Of a stretch of 64,000 nt of DNA, positions 63,656 through 64,000 are shown one piece after another (the first letter of the stretch is position 1; every line of letters begins with the position of its first letter). The position numbers and the translations under genes were made by a program. Source of the stretch: Cedecea lapagei (GTDB lineage Bacteria > Pseudomonadota > Gammaproteobacteria > Enterobacterales > Enterobacteriaceae); contig NZ_LR134201.1 in the NCBI RefSeq assembly GCF_900635955.1, positions 2,914,001 to 2,978,000 of the forward strand, read 5' to 3'. Below the pieces are notes generated by a model that was given only the letters and a program-made list of their open reading frames with translations, had not been told where the DNA came from and ran no database searches.

Positions 63656-64000
63656 GGTATCTTTGCTGTACCGGCAGGCTAGGGGCTCTTCAACAAGCTG
63701 GAAAGAGTCAACTGTCAAATCGGGATCCCCATGTCTGGTCGCCGGGGATATCCGGATATTCTCGCCGAGTAGCATAAACCGACTGGAAAGAATGCCCTGA
63801 CCTGGGCTGAGAGGCAGTACTGGATCCATACCCGTCTGAGGCACAAAATTTCCCCAGATACACGCAGCCGTATGCGATCCGGCGGGTGGGCAGCGAGAAT
63901 CACTCATCAGGCTGATTATCAGCCTGATGTCTGGGAATTTCGTTCGGTCTTTCGCAAACCAGGCAGTCCGGTATATGCCAGCGATGTGACCGAATATCAG
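63656..64000. other. Unassigned right end of window
   Basis: After the IS30 break the plus strand gives interrupted coding-like text: CQIGIPMSGRRGYPDILAE then a stop, then NALTWAERQYWIHTRLRHKI and WEFRSVFRKPGSPVYASDV with frame changes. It looks like a decayed gene with higher GC than its left flank. I cannot assign it. Confidence 0.35.

Larger units (their letters stand above)
49466..64000. mobile_element. Integrated element at serT containing a reduced lambdoid prophage and cargo genes (right end not in window)
   Basis: From the tRNA junction rightwards the base composition drops and gene order is phage-like. Minus-strand phage genes run from about 59.3 to 51.2 kb: LexA-like, RusA, DUF968, Q, DNA methyltransferase, holin, endolysin, Rz/Rz1. 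Capsid, terminase, tail, replication and immunity genes are missing on both sides of this block. AT-rich unrelated genes lie between and beyond. No intact integrase is seen, so it is expected near the other end. Confidence 0.8.

Noticed and set aside
1..64000. CRISPR arrays
   Set aside because: No regularly spaced direct repeats or cas genes were seen anywhere in the window.

Overview
The window is chromosomal DNA of an Enterobacterales bacterium, most probably family Enterobacteriaceae. The core genes and their order resemble the E. coli 22-24 min region: agp-yccJ-wrbA-ymdF, rutR, putA/putP, efeUOB-phoH, and serT as an integration site. It is not E. coli: the rut operon is missing, chb and fdhF lie beside phoH, and a terpene synthase locus is present. 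I cannot name the genus.

Layout. 1-2.8 kb: a divergent hydN-like ferredoxin (cut by the window edge) and fdhF, with an in-frame UGA selenocysteine codon and a SECIS element. 3.0-3.4 kb: ygbA with an NsrR-type operator. 3.5-8.8 kb: the chbBCARFG operon for N,N'-diacetylchitobiose, with a ChiX-complementary stretch between chbB and chbC. 9.0-13.8 kb: phoH and the Fur-boxed efeUOB iron-uptake operon. 13.9-19.9 kb: putP/putA with PutA operators. 19.9-26.7 kb: an LprI-like protein, rutR without rut genes, a DMT transporter, ymdF, wrbA, yccJ, agp, and an HxlR regulator with a short-chain dehydrogenase. 26.7-32.4 kb: a zinc-starvation operon (folE2, gamma-carbonic anhydrase, FecCD-type ABC transporter, dihydroorotase paralogue) behind a Zur box. 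32.5-41.2 kb: a sugar-type catabolic cluster (class II aldolase, FGGY kinase, 2-hydroxyacid dehydrogenase, PfkB kinase, ribose-type ABC transporter) with MetJ-like boxes. Three of its four transporter genes are frameshifted. 41.7-45.8 kb: a BisC-like molybdoenzyme, a LysR regulator and a metallo-beta-lactamase-fold lactonase-like protein. 46.3-49.1 kb: a compact operon of plant-O-methyltransferase-type methyltransferase, type I IPP isomerase and class I terpene synthase, a candidate pathway for a methylated terpenoid.

At 49.4 kb a 60-nt 3' fragment of tRNA-Ser(UGA) marks the left junction of an integrated element that runs past the window end. It contains a reduced lambdoid prophage on the minus strand (LexA-like, RusA, DUF968, antiterminator Q, DNA methyltransferase, holin, SAR endolysin, Rz/Rz1) with no structural, replication or immunity genes. 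AT-rich genes are interspersed that look like cargo or defence genes: a plus-strand pair (344 aa soluble, 192 aa four-TM) between Q and the late genes, a DUF4062 protein, and a protein with a PD-(D/E)XK-like D...ExK motif. The right end has a truncated IS30-type transposase and a decayed recombinase.

Seven reading-frame breaks, mostly one-base changes in short homopolymers, occur from 29.7 kb on. They may be decay or consensus errors, and they limit function calls for the genes involved.
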